Below, one piece after another: positions 1-7,222 of a stretch of DNA of 49,180 nucleotides. The position numbers and the translations under genes are program-made. The notes below the pieces were generated by a model, which saw only the letters and a program-made list of their open reading frames with translations, ran no database searches and was not told where the DNA came from. Origin of the DNA: Clostridia bacterium (GTDB lineage: Bacteria > Bacillota > Clostridia > Lachnospirales > Anaerotignaceae); the NCBI GenBank assembly GCA_900757025.1, contig CAAEMG010000018.1, positions 1 to 49,180 of the forward strand, in the 5' to 3' direction. Position 1 is the first letter of the stretch, and each line of letters opens with the position of its first letter.

Positions 1-1
1 A

Positions 2-151
2 TCATACATGCTTCCAACAACAATGATTTTCGTTCCTTCGGACAAAGGACTTTCACACTGCGAACCTGAACATACATCGGTTGAACAGTGTACAGACGGT
101 GCAAGCGTAATGCTTAATGCGGTTTTGAAGCTTGATGAAAAAGGTTTATAA
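2..151 (+). CDS. M20-type amidohydrolase, C-terminal fragment
   Basis: The reading frame is open from the window edge and ends in TAA at 149-151, giving the last 49 residues of a protein. The segment reads TTMIFVPSDKGLSH and then EPEHTSVEQCTDGASVML. This matches the C-terminus of the hydantoinase/carbamoylase (allantoate amidohydrolase) group of the M20 zinc peptidase family, where a MIFVPS..GISHSPEE segment carries a metal- or substrate-binding His. Those enzymes hydrolyse N-carbamoyl amino acids, ureides or acyl amino acids in the cytoplasm. The zinc ligands nearer the N-terminus lie outside the window, so the substrate cannot be named. Two membrane-protein genes follow on the same strand and may import its substrate. 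Confidence 0.7.
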   Translation, partial: SYMLPTTMIFVPSDKGLSHCEPEHTSVEQCTDGASVMLNAVLKLDEKGL

Positions 152-189
152 ACCTTAAAGGTTATTAAATGATAAATCTTTTATGCACA

Positions 190-220
190 AGAGCCGAAAA
201 CTTAAGCAATTTTCGGCTCT
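190..220 (+). terminator. Strong hairpin between hydrolase and DUF5058 gene
   Basis: A perfect 11-bp stem (190-200 with 210-220) has a 9-nt loop. The following sequence, TTGCACTTGTTT, is only partly T-rich. It could be a weak or partial terminator that sets the ratio of the hydrolase to the two downstream membrane proteins. Confidence 0.5.
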
Positions 221-256
221 TTGCACTTGTTTCCTTACATTAAAGGAGGATTGTTT

Positions 257-994
257 ATGAATAGTATACTCTTAGATACAATGACTAACGGCGGGTATAT
301 GAAAATCGCCAACTCATGGGGTATGTGGGCTTGTGTTATCCCGGTTGTACTTGTAGAGCTTGCTCAGGCAGCAATATTCATTCGTGACGCCATTAATGCA
401 GGCGATTTAGTTGGCCTTACAAAGCAGGACTGTAAAGAGGCCATGAGAGCCGGTGCAATATGCACAATAGGCCCCGGCATCTCAATGTTTACTGTTATGG
501 TTGCTTTTATGAGCCTTATCGGCGGGCCTTTTGCTTGGCTCCGTCTTTCAATTATCGGTACTATCACAACCGAAATGCTTGGTGCAACAGCCGGTGCAAC
601 GGCTATGGGCGTTGACCTTGCAGGTCCGGCATACGGCATAGAAGCATTTACCTGTTCTGTATGGGTTATTACGCTTAATACATGGGGCTTCTTTATAGTA
701 AACCTTCTTTTTGCACACAAAATGGAAAGTGTTAAGGTTGCTATGGAAAAACACGACATCAGAATGTTTAACATAGTAGGCGGATGCCTTATGATAGGCT
801 GTATCGCCATGTTCCTTGCACAGCAGGTTGTAGGCGGAACTCCTAAACTTGCAGCCGCAATAGCAGGTTTCGTTTCAATGACACTTTTAGGTTTTGCCAC
901 AAGAAAACATCCGAGACTTTCGGAATATACACTCGGTATAGCCCTTATAATCGGTATTCTCGTAGCTCAGGCCGTTGCTGAAGCAGGTCTTTGA
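257..994 (+). CDS. DUF5058 family membrane protein (putative transporter subunit)
   Basis: The 245-aa polytopic protein has about six hydrophobic segments. I chose the start at 257 because AAAGGAGGA ends 6-8 bases upstream; an in-frame ATG at 221 has no ribosome site. The sequence resembles the DUF5058 family of uncharacterised Firmicutes membrane proteins, which are usually regarded as transporters. A Gly/Pro-rich stretch near residues 65-80 (AGAICTIGPGISMF) and another near 125-140 look like re-entrant or pore-lining regions. It lies just after an M20 hydrolase and directly before a second membrane protein, only 17 bases away. I infer a two-component permease that feeds the hydrolase. No substrate can be read from the sequence. 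Confidence 0.65.
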   Translation: MNSILLDTMTNGGYMKIANSWGMWACVIPVVLVELAQAAIFIRDAINAGDLVGLTKQDCKEAMRAGAICTIGPGISMFTVMVAFMSLIGGPFAWLRLSIIGTITTEMLGATAGATAMGVDLAGPAYGIEAFTCSVWVITLNTWGFFIVNLLFAHKMESVKVAMEKHDIRMFNIVGGCLMIGCIAMFLAQQVVGGTPKLAAAIAGFVSMTLLGFATRKHPRLSEYTLGIALIIGILVAQAVAEAGL

Positions 995-1011
995 TAAAGG
1001 GGGTTTTAGAT

Positions 1012-1701
1012 ATGTCAAACACAGCAGATATCGACAAATTATTTTATGAGAAGTATACAAAAAAGATGATTCGTAACGGTCGTCTTACAACTCTTATAGC
1101 TGCCCTTCTTACATTCATTCCCGCTCTTTACCTTTGGCTTGTTTTAGGCTACAAAGCCGAATGGAGCAACATACTTGCAGGTTGGGGCATTATAGTTTCG
1201 TCTTATTTCTTTATTTACATATTTGAACCTTTAGGTTTCTACCCTTCAATGGGTCTTTCCGGTATATATGTAGGCTACCTTGCCGGAAATATTCCTTCCG
1301 TTCGTCTTCCTGCCATGCTTGCGGCAAGAGAAGCAACAGGTACGGAAGGCGGAACACATAAAGGTGAACTTGTAGGCGTTATAGCAATAGGTATGTCGGT
1401 TTTCGTAAATGTTGCCTTTGTTACTCTTGCGGCTATCGCCGGCGAAGCTATACTTTCGGTACTTCCTCCGTTTGTTATCAGTGCCTTCAACTACACTCTT
1501 CCGGCTATCCTCGGTGCGGTTATGGCTCAGTATTTCCCTAAGAACAAACTGTTTGTACCACTTATCTTCGTTCTTTGCATAATAATATGCAAACTCCCTG
1601 TTCCAAGCATTACACGTTTTCCGGGAGCTATCATATTAAGTATTTTATTAGGTATTCTTTTATTCATTCAGGAAAAGAAGAAAAACCCTATAGCAAAATA
1701 A
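1012..1701 (+). CDS. Polytopic membrane protein paired with DUF5058 protein
   Basis: The 229-aa protein has a charged cytoplasmic N-terminus of about 30 residues and then six or seven hydrophobic segments. AAAGGGGG at 996-1003 points to ATG 1012; a TTG at 991 overlaps the previous stop but has no ribosome site. I do not recognise a named family. A Gly-rich loop near residues 100-125 (AAREATGTEGGTHKGELVG) sits between predicted membrane segments and is the most likely conserved functional site. The Lys-rich C-terminus (EKKKNPIAK) is cytoplasmic by the positive-inside rule. Tight spacing after the DUF5058 gene and a terminator straight after its stop suggest that the two proteins act together. 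Confidence 0.6.
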   Translation: MSNTADIDKLFYEKYTKKMIRNGRLTTLIAALLTFIPALYLWLVLGYKAEWSNILAGWGIIVSSYFFIYIFEPLGFYPSMGLSGIYVGYLAGNIPSVRLPAMLAAREATGTEGGTHKGELVGVIAIGMSVFVNVAFVTLAAIAGEAILSVLPPFVISAFNYTLPAILGAVMAQYFPKNKLFVPLIFVLCIIICKLPVPSITRFPGAIILSILLGILLFIQEKKKNPIAK

Positions 1702-1711
1702 ATTAATATCC

Positions 1712-1748
1712 AAAAGGCTTATTCCTTTGGGAATAAGCCTTTTTTCAA
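1712..1748 (+). terminator. Rho-independent terminator
   Basis: A 14-bp stem, AAAAGGCTTATTCC (1712-1725) with its complement (1730-1743), has a 4-nt loop and a T run. It closes the hydrolase/DUF5058 unit. Confidence 0.9.
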
Positions 1749-1794
1749 TAATCGGAATATTGGGCTAAAGGAAAAATATACGACAAATTATGAT

Positions 1795-1932
1795 TTTGTC
1801 CAAGTTTTGGATTGACCCTTTAAGGAACCGCAAAGATAGATGCGGCGCCGAAGGCGTTTTCCGCAGGAAAATTCCTGACCAAGAAAGGGTCATAGGGGTA
1901 TTGGGGGCAAAGTCCCCCAAGGTCTTACGCTA
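1795..1932. repeat. Intergenic structured repeat, GGGGGCAAAGTCCCCC type
   Basis: The 302-bp gap between 1702 and 2003 holds the terminator and this palindrome-rich stretch. It contains GACCCTTT...AAAGGGTC as a long inverted repeat and then GGGGGCAAAGTCCCCCAAGGTCTTA. A related unit, GGGGCAAAGCCCCAAGGTCTTT, lies on the opposite strand upstream of eno (26605-26645). No coding sequence was seen here. Confidence 0.55.
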
Positions 1933-2003
1933 AATTCTAATTTCTCTTTTAACCCAATCTCCCGATTTCAAAAATCAATATAATGAAAACGAGGTGCATA
2001 AAA

Positions 2004-3287
2004 ATGAATGGCAGCAATATAAAAATATTCTCTTTTCTCCCTTCCGACTATGACTGCATAGAAAAATATCTGGAAGAAAAGCTTGCCGACGGCTACCGCC
2101 TTAAATGGATAAAAGGCGGCTTTGCAGGCTTTATAAAAAACGATATTCCCTCTCTCCGCTATGTTGTGGACCCATACCCGAACACAAACTTTTTAACACT
2201 TAAAAGAATGCCTAAAATAAGGCTTGATATGTACACGGAAAACGGCTGGTATTTCCTTGCCAAAACAAGAGGAAACTATATTTTCTTTACCGATAAAGAA
2301 GATGCCGAATTTCCAAACCTTGAACCAAACGCAAAGGAAAAAACCGTTGCCGCCGAAACAAAGCGAAACGGTCTTATAATAGCCATACTTGCCTTTATAG
2401 TATATCAGTGTCTTACATCAAAGGCTTTTATGTATACATATGTGCTTACAAATATGTATATCTATCTTTCCGTAATTCTCGGTTTTCTTGGCATTATAAG
2501 CGTTTCCGCAATATTTATATATTCCAAAGAAAAGCTTCTTCTTGCCTCAAAAAGTTATACGCCTTCTTCAAAAGACGGAATATCAAGAGGAAAGCTATAT
2601 ACAATAAGAAATTTCGGTGTTATAATTCTTGTTTTTGCTTTCTACTTTTTTGAAACAAGAAATAACCCCATAATGCTTCTTATGCTTGCCGTTCCCGTTG
2701 CAATTATGATAACAGCTGCATTTGTGCTTAAAAAAATTGCCGATAAAGACCCCGAAAATGCGTCCAAAAAAATAACTCCCGTTGCCTTTATTTTCGGCGG
2801 AGTAATAATGCTTTTTATTCTCTTTTCTCTTTTCGGAATGCAGAAAATAAATACCTCGGCGGCAGACAAAGCACTTCAGGAATCTTTGGCAAAAGCCGGC
2901 AGCCTTCCCGTTGTACACTACAGCGATGTGTTTGACGGAAATGATTTCCTTTCTCGTTCAAAGGAAAACAACTCCCTTCTCGGAAACAATTATCTGTTTT
3001 CTGAGGCAGATTCCGACGGAAACAATGTTTTTACAAACTATACTGAAACAAAAAATTCATTTGCGGCAAACAAAATATTTAACTACCTTTATTCTCAGGC
3101 ACAAACCGACTATAATGGAGAATTTGTTCCCGTTGAAACCGAAAATGCTGAAGTTTCAGCCTATAAGATAGACGGAAAATACGCATATCTTATAAAAAAA
3201 GGCAACACAATAACACTTTTTACCGTAAGCGAAAATGCCGATAAAAAAGATATTGAAAAAATAGCCACAGACCTTATAAACAAATAA
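2004..3287 (+). CDS. DUF2812 domain membrane protein
   Basis: The 427-aa protein has an N-terminal domain (about residues 1-95) that resembles DUF2812: an early EKYLEEKLADGYRLKWIKGG segment, then YVVDPYP and an aromatic ENGWYFLAKTRGNYIFF segment. Three to five hydrophobic segments follow between about residues 115 and 285, then an extracytoplasmic or cytoplasmic tail of about 140 residues without recognised motifs. GAGGTG at 1991-1996 places the start at ATG 2004 rather than at the in-frame ATG 1983. DUF2812 genes in Firmicutes often sit beside PadR-type regulators, but none is visible here and the gene stands alone. The function is unknown. Confidence 0.7.
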   Translation: MNGSNIKIFSFLPSDYDCIEKYLEEKLADGYRLKWIKGGFAGFIKNDIPSLRYVVDPYPNTNFLTLKRMPKIRLDMYTENGWYFLAKTRGNYIFFTDKEDAEFPNLEPNAKEKTVAAETKRNGLIIAILAFIVYQCLTSKAFMYTYVLTNMYIYLSVILGFLGIISVSAIFIYSKEKLLLASKSYTPSSKDGISRGKLYTIRNFGVIILVFAFYFFETRNNPIMLLMLAVPVAIMITAAFVLKKIADKDPENASKKITPVAFIFGGVIMLFILFSLFGMQKINTSAADKALQESLAKAGSLPVVHYSDVFDGNDFLSRSKENNSLLGNNYLFSEADSDGNNVFTNYTETKNSFAANKIFNYLYSQAQTDYNGEFVPVETENAEVSAYKIDGKYAYLIKKGNTITLFTVSENADKKDIEKIATDLINK

Positions 3288-3293
3288 AAATAA

Positions 3294-3333
3294 TGCCATG
3301 CGGACAAATTAAAATCCGTATGGCACTTTTTTA
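3294..3333. terminator. Bidirectional terminator
   Basis: An 11-bp stem, TGCCATGCGGA with TCCGTATGGCA (one G-T pair), is flanked by T-rich DNA on the plus side and A-rich DNA on the other. It serves both the DUF2812 gene and the convergent sortase gene. Confidence 0.85.
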
Positions 3334-4110
3334 TTTTATAAGTTTTGCATGAACAACAAATCTGTTTGCCGTTCTTCCCGTATCGGTGCAGGTTGAAAGA
3401 GTAATTATTTTGTCCTCTGCCGTTGCCTTTTCCCCTGTGTCTATAATGCTGTTTCGGTTTGTCATATCCACAAATTCCGAAAAAGCATTGTCATCTTTAA
3501 AACTGTAATCATAGCTTTGGCTGTTTGCAAGGGTTTTGTATGCAGAATAAACCATATAATCCTCTTCGCCGTTTTTCGTAAGAAGCCTTATTATTTTGTG
3601 TGAAGATGCAAAATCATTTTTCCTGTACTTGGTTATATTATTAAACATAGCTCCGTTTTTCATATTATGTGCATAAATAATTGTGTTTTTGTCCTCAAAA
3701 TCACTGCTGTTTCTGTAATCCACAAACACAGAGCCGAAACCACTGTATTTTCCGTCATAAGAAGTATGTATATAGTCGTCGTTGCTTTTTTTGCTTTTCA
3801 AAACAGGATAATCTATGTTTGTATCCTCTATTCTTATCCAGCCTTCTATATCCTCGTTTACAGCTTTCAGTTTTTCAAAATCAATTTGGTTTTCAAGAGG
3901 AATTTGTTCTGCCTCGCCTGTTCCTGCCGATATATTTTCTTCATCATTATGCTGTGCTGTTTCGTTTTCAACATAAAACTCCTGCCTTGTTTCTTCGTAA
4001 AAATTATCACCTTTAGAATAATCGGCAATTATTTTAACTATGTTGTATCCGCTGTAAACTATAACGCCCAAAAGCACAACAATTATTATTTTTCGTATAA
4101 CCTCTTTCAC
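3331..4110 (-). CDS. srtB: Class B sortase
   Basis: The 259-aa membrane-anchored transpeptidase has an N-terminal signal anchor (about residues 7-28), a Glu/Asn-rich linker and the sortase fold from about residue 75. The catalytic set is visible: His148 in IIYAHNM, Cys241 in TLSTCTD and Arg250 in RTANRFVVHA. The TLSTC form and the long helix-containing insert before the Cys are typical of class B. These enzymes join NPQTN-like or related sorting signals to the wall. The start is GTG (4110-4108), 6 bases after GGAGGAA. It follows recO by 20 bases and is the last gene before the terminator. No substrate protein with a sorting signal is visible nearby. Confidence 0.9.
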   Translation of the reverse strand: MKEVIRKIIIVVLLGVIVYSGYNIVKIIADYSKGDNFYEETRQEFYVENETAQHNDEENISAGTGEAEQIPLENQIDFEKLKAVNEDIEGWIRIEDTNIDYPVLKSKKSNDDYIHTSYDGKYSGFGSVFVDYRNSSDFEDKNTIIYAHNMKNGAMFNNITKYRKNDFASSHKIIRLLTKNGEEDYMVYSAYKTLANSQSYDYSFKDDNAFSEFVDMTNRNSIIDTGEKATAEDKIITLSTCTDTGRTANRFVVHAKLIK

Positions 4111-4130
4111 TTTTATTCCTCCGTAAAAGA

Positions 4131-4880
4131 CTATATCCTTTCACACTGCTTTGCAAAGTCGAGAGTTTTTAAGTCATCACACATATGAATTCTTATAAAG
4201 TTTTCAAAAATCTGCGAAAGCTCATCGGCAACCTTTTGGGATGTTTTGAACATAAATATTTTTCGGCTGAAATTTTCAAGCACATATTTTACAGCCATTT
4301 TAAAGCCTTGGGAAACAAAAACAGCGTCATATATACCTTCGGAACATTTTTTGCATACAAAACCGCCGCTTTCACAGCTGAAAAAATTCATATCTTCGTT
4401 GCTTTCTCCGCAGCAGGTGCAATAGCCTTCATCTGCCCAAAGCCCCGAAAACTGTAAATATTTTATGGCAAAAACAGCCGCCGCAAGTTTGGAAACTGTT
4501 TCTTCTTTTGAAAGGCTTTCCAAAGCCATATATAAAAGCCGCATAACATCATCGGCTTCCGTGTTGTCAGGCAAAGTTCTGTCTGTAAGCTCCGTAATAT
4601 AAGAGGCATAGGCAAAGGCCCTTAAATTGTTTCGTATATCATAAAAGCTGTTTTTAACATCAGCCTGCGTAACAGAATAAAAGCTTCTGCCCTCATAAAG
4701 CATATATTCGCCGTATGTAAAAAGCTGACAGGCAGGCAAAAGACGGCTTTTGGTGTTTTTGGAACCTTTTGCAAACACCGTTATTTTGCCCTTCTGCCTG
4801 CACAAAAGCCTTATCCTTTGGCTGCTTTCACCGGATTCAAATGTTTTTATCACTATTGCCTCTGCTTTTTCCACTGCCAT
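4131..4880 (-). CDS. recO: DNA repair protein RecO
   Basis: The 249-aa protein loads RecA through RecF-pathway repair. The N-terminal OB-fold is visible in AEAIVIKTFESGESS (near residues 6-20) and KGKITVFAKGSKNTKSRLLP. The C-terminal part holds a zinc-binding CTCC...C..C cluster (CTCCGESNEDMNFFSCESG, then CKKC). The frame is open further upstream, but ATG 4880 gives the usual family length and the canonical MAVEKAEAIVIKT beginning. Ribosome-site similarity is weak there, which fits translational coupling with the overlapping yqzL-like gene. Order era-yqzL-recO is conserved in Firmicutes. Confidence 0.93.
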   Translation of the reverse strand: MAVEKAEAIVIKTFESGESSQRIRLLCRQKGKITVFAKGSKNTKSRLLPACQLFTYGEYMLYEGRSFYSVTQADVKNSFYDIRNNLRAFAYASYITELTDRTLPDNTEADDVMRLLYMALESLSKEETVSKLAAAVFAIKYLQFSGLWADEGYCTCCGESNEDMNFFSCESGGFVCKKCSEGIYDAVFVSQGFKMAVKYVLENFSRKIFMFKTSQKVADELSQIFENFIRIHMCDDLKTLDFAKQCERI

Positions 4881-4980
4881 CTGTCTGTACCGCTTTCGTA
4901 ATGCCGTTATATTTTCTGCGATATTCCAAGTAGGAAAATATATCGCCCTTTTGTATAAATTTTTTCCAATATTTATCCAA
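4837..4980 (-). CDS. yqzL: YqzL-like small protein
   Basis: The 47-residue reading frame starts at TTG (4980-4978), about 9 bases after AAAGGCGGTG, and ends in TGA at 4837, overlapping the recO start by 44 bases. The N-terminal sequence LDKYWKKFIQKGDIFSYLEY fits the YqzL pattern of W-K-x-F, a Gly turn, an Ile and then YLxY/K. Its place directly before recO and after era is where yqzL lies in Bacillus relatives, and the length is about the same. Its function is unknown. The C-terminal half is Lys/Asp/Gly-rich and poorly conserved, probably because it also encodes the recO start. Confidence 0.7.
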   Translation of the reverse strand: MDKYWKKFIQKGDIFSYLEYRRKYNGITKAVQTDGSGKSRGNSDKNI

Positions 4981-5040
4981 TATAGAAGCACCGCCTTTTA
5001 AAAGGGAATGGTTTGAAAAATCATGGTTTGACAAACACAT

Positions 5041-5237
5041 CTCTTTTCAAGAGCCACCCACATCTTATCTCTTTGCCGAAACGCATGAAAAAACATAAAC
5101 TAATGACTTTTCTTTTGGATTTATGGGATTATTCGACAGAGAAACAGCAAAGAAGTTCTGCCACAGAAGGTGGTTTTGCGCAGCAAAATTCTGACATGTT
5201 TCGCTAAGAATGACAAAACATTGAAGGATTTTTACAA
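5041..5237 (-). repeat. Dispersed intergenic repeat, copy A
   Basis: The 340-bp gap between era and yqzL is mostly one copy of a repeat found four more times in the window. On the minus strand it begins TTGTAAAAATCCTTCAATG, then TGTCATTCTTAGCGAAAC, then TCTCTGTCGAATAATCCC, and ends near AAGATGTGGGTGGC. It shares long stretches with 37325-37535 and 43536-43768. I see no coding sequence. Confidence 0.8.
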
Positions 5238-5320
5238 TGTTAATGTGTTTGTCAAATCAACAGTTCCTTACTTCTATATTTCCCTTTAAACAGCCTCAAA
5301 TACTTCTAAAAACTTTCCAG

Positions 5321-6226
5321 TTACATCTTTTTAATGTCATAACCGAAGTTTTTAAGCAGAAAATCGCTGTCTCTCCAGTCTTTCTTAACTTTTACCCAAA
5401 GCTGTAAATTAATTGGCGAACCCAAAAGAGACTCTATATCGGCTCTTGCCGCCGCACCTATTTTTTTAAGCATAGAGCCTTGTTTGCCTATAATTATACC
5501 CTTGTGGCTTTCTCTTTCACAGAAAATAGTTGCCTCAACATCAACCAAATTCCTGTTTTCTCTTTTCTTCATTGACGAAATTTCAACAGCTGTTCCGTGA
5601 GGTATTTCGTCCTGCAAAAATCTGAGGGCTTTTTCTCTTATTATTTCCGATGCAATCTGTCTTTCCGGCTGGTCTGTAACCATATCCTCAGGGAAATACT
5701 GCGGGCCTTCGTGAAGGTATTTTTTTATAACCTTCATAAGAGTATCCGTATTTTCTCCGCTTAAAGCCGACACAGGAATAATTTCCTTAAAATCATACAG
5801 TTTGCGGTACATATCCGTTACTTCAAGTATTCTTTCCTTGCTTACGGTATCAACCTTATTTATTACAAGAATAACAGGTGTTTTCGTTTCTTTAAGCATT
5901 TCTATAACGCTTTCGTCGGCAGGAAGAACCTTTGGTGCAGGCTCTATAAGCATAAGCACAGCGTCAACCTCCGAAAAAGTTGTTTTTGCCGCTTTAACCA
6001 TATAATTTCCCAATTTATGCTTAGGCTTATGTATGCCAGGAGTATCAATAAACACAACCTGAAAATCGTCTTTTGTAAGTATAGACTGTATTCTGTTTCT
6101 TGTTGTCTGTGGTTTAGGCGAAATAATAGCTATTTTTTCTCCTATAAGACAGTTCATAAGTGTTGATTTTCCGACGTTTGGTCTGCCCACAAGTGAAACA
6201 AACCCCGAATAAAATTTCTTTGCCAA
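5321..6226 (-). CDS. era: GTPase Era
   Basis: The 301-aa GTPase assists 16S rRNA maturation and 30S assembly. The G1 loop GRPNVGKS is at residues 14-21, followed by switch region KPQTTRN, G3 DTPG and G4 NKVD. A C-terminal KH domain carries GIIIGKQGSMLKKIG. The start is TTG (6226-6224), 7 bases after GGAAGGAGC; a longer frame from an upstream ATG lacks a ribosome site. It follows the uracil-DNA glycosylase gene by 28 bases. YbeY, another 16S maturation factor, is encoded upstream in the same unit, so the two are probably co-transcribed. Confidence 0.96.
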   Translation of the reverse strand: MAKKFYSGFVSLVGRPNVGKSTLMNCLIGEKIAIISPKPQTTRNRIQSILTKDDFQVVFIDTPGIHKPKHKLGNYMVKAAKTTFSEVDAVLMLIEPAPKVLPADESVIEMLKETKTPVILVINKVDTVSKERILEVTDMYRKLYDFKEIIPVSALSGENTDTLMKVIKKYLHEGPQYFPEDMVTDQPERQIASEIIREKALRFLQDEIPHGTAVEISSMKKRENRNLVDVEATIFCERESHKGIIIGKQGSMLKKIGAAARADIESLLGSPINLQLWVKVKKDWRDSDFLLKNFGYDIKKM

Positions 6227-6254
6227 AATTAATGCTCCTTCCGATTTATACAAA

Positions 6255-6815
6255 TCATTTGTTTTTTAATTCTTCATACTTATTACGTATGCTTTTAAAA
6301 TCCTCCCATGCGGGACGCTTTTTTTCCGCATCTCTCAAAAGTGCCGAAGGGTGATATGTAGCCGTAAACCAGTAGCCTTTTCTTTCAAACCATTGTCCAC
6401 GCTGTCTTGTTATTCTGAAATCTTTGTCTATAATTGCCTGTGCGGCTATTCTGCCAAGGCACACCACTATTTTAGGCTCAACCAGTTTAAACTGATACCG
6501 AAGATAATTCATGCACGCCTGCTGTTCCTCTTCTTTCGGGTCACGGTTATGCGGCGGACGGCATTTAACAACATTGGCTATATAAACATCATCAATGCTT
6601 AAATTTATAGCCCCAAGCATTTTGTCCAAAAGCTGACCGGCAGGGCCAACAAAAGGATAGCCCTGCAAATCCTCCTGTTCCCCCGGACCTTCGCCTATAA
6701 ACATAATATCCGCATTTTTATTTCCTTTTCCTATAACAACATTGGTGCGTGTCCGCCACAGGTCACATTTTTGACAGTTTAAACACGCCCCTTCAAGTGT
6801 TTCCCAGTTTTTCAT
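6255..6815 (-). CDS. udg: Family 4 uracil-DNA glycosylase (4Fe-4S)
   Basis: The 186-aa enzyme removes uracil from DNA. The active-site motif GEGPGEQED is at residues 41-49 and the second motif, TYHPSALLR, is at 153-161. The four cluster cysteines are visible at 14, 17, 85 (KCRPPHNR) and 101, with the spacing of thermophile-type family 4 enzymes. Length is normal. GAGGTG precedes the ATG. It is inserted between cdd and era, and this pairing with cytidine deaminase puts two uracil-related functions side by side. It resembles the N-terminal part of SPO1-type polymerases, but the four cysteines and the length favour a stand-alone glycosylase. Confidence 0.92.
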   Translation of the reverse strand: MKNWETLEGACLNCQKCDLWRTRTNVVIGKGNKNADIMFIGEGPGEQEDLQGYPFVGPAGQLLDKMLGAINLSIDDVYIANVVKCRPPHNRDPKEEEQQACMNYLRYQFKLVEPKIVVCLGRIAAQAIIDKDFRITRQRGQWFERKGYWFTATYHPSALLRDAEKKRPAWEDFKSIRNKYEELKNK

Positions 6816-6831
6816 AAAAGCACCTCTTTTT

Positions 6832-7212
6832 TTACAGGCTGAATGCCTTTGGAAGAAGGCTTTCCACTGTTTCTTCCGTTATTTTTCCTTCTTTGTCTTT
6901 CAGCACAATACTTCCCTTTGGCATAAATTCTGCCATTACCTGCCTGCATATTCCGCACGGGTATGTTTTGTCTGCCGACGAAGAAACTATCGCAATCTTA
7001 ACCATGTCTTTTCTGCCTTCGCTTACGGCTTTTGCCATTGCCGTTCTTTCAGCACATATAGTTGCCCCATAAGAAGAATTTTCTATGTTGCACCCTGTAA
7101 AAACACTGCCGTCAGACATAAGAAGTGCCGCACCCACTTTAAAATGCGAATAGGGAACATAAGCGTTTTCCATTGCCTTTTCTGCCTTTAATATAAGCTC
7201 TTCGTTTTTCAT
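6832..7212 (-). CDS. cdd: Cytidine deaminase
   Basis: The 126-aa tetrameric-type enzyme converts cytidine or deoxycytidine to uridine in pyrimidine salvage. The zinc site is complete: Cys53 and catalytic Glu55 in TICAERTA, and Cys86 and Cys89 in PCGICRQ. The substrate loop FKVGAAL and the GCNIENSSYGAT segment are present. Start ATG 7212 follows AAAGGTGATTTT; a longer in-frame start at 7242 lacks a ribosome site and would overlap the upstream gene. A cdd next to era is the usual Firmicutes arrangement. Confidence 0.95.
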   Translation of the reverse strand: MKNEELILKAEKAMENAYVPYSHFKVGAALLMSDGSVFTGCNIENSSYGATICAERTAMAKAVSEGRKDMVKIAIVSSSADKTYPCGICRQVMAEFMPKGSIVLKDKEGKITEETVESLLPKAFSL

Positions 7213-7222
7213 AAAATCACCT

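Noticed and set aside
3331..4110. Sortase-linked surface or pilus locus
   Set aside because: No sorting-signal protein or second sortase lies nearby; it appears as a single housekeeping-style gene at the end of the recO unit.
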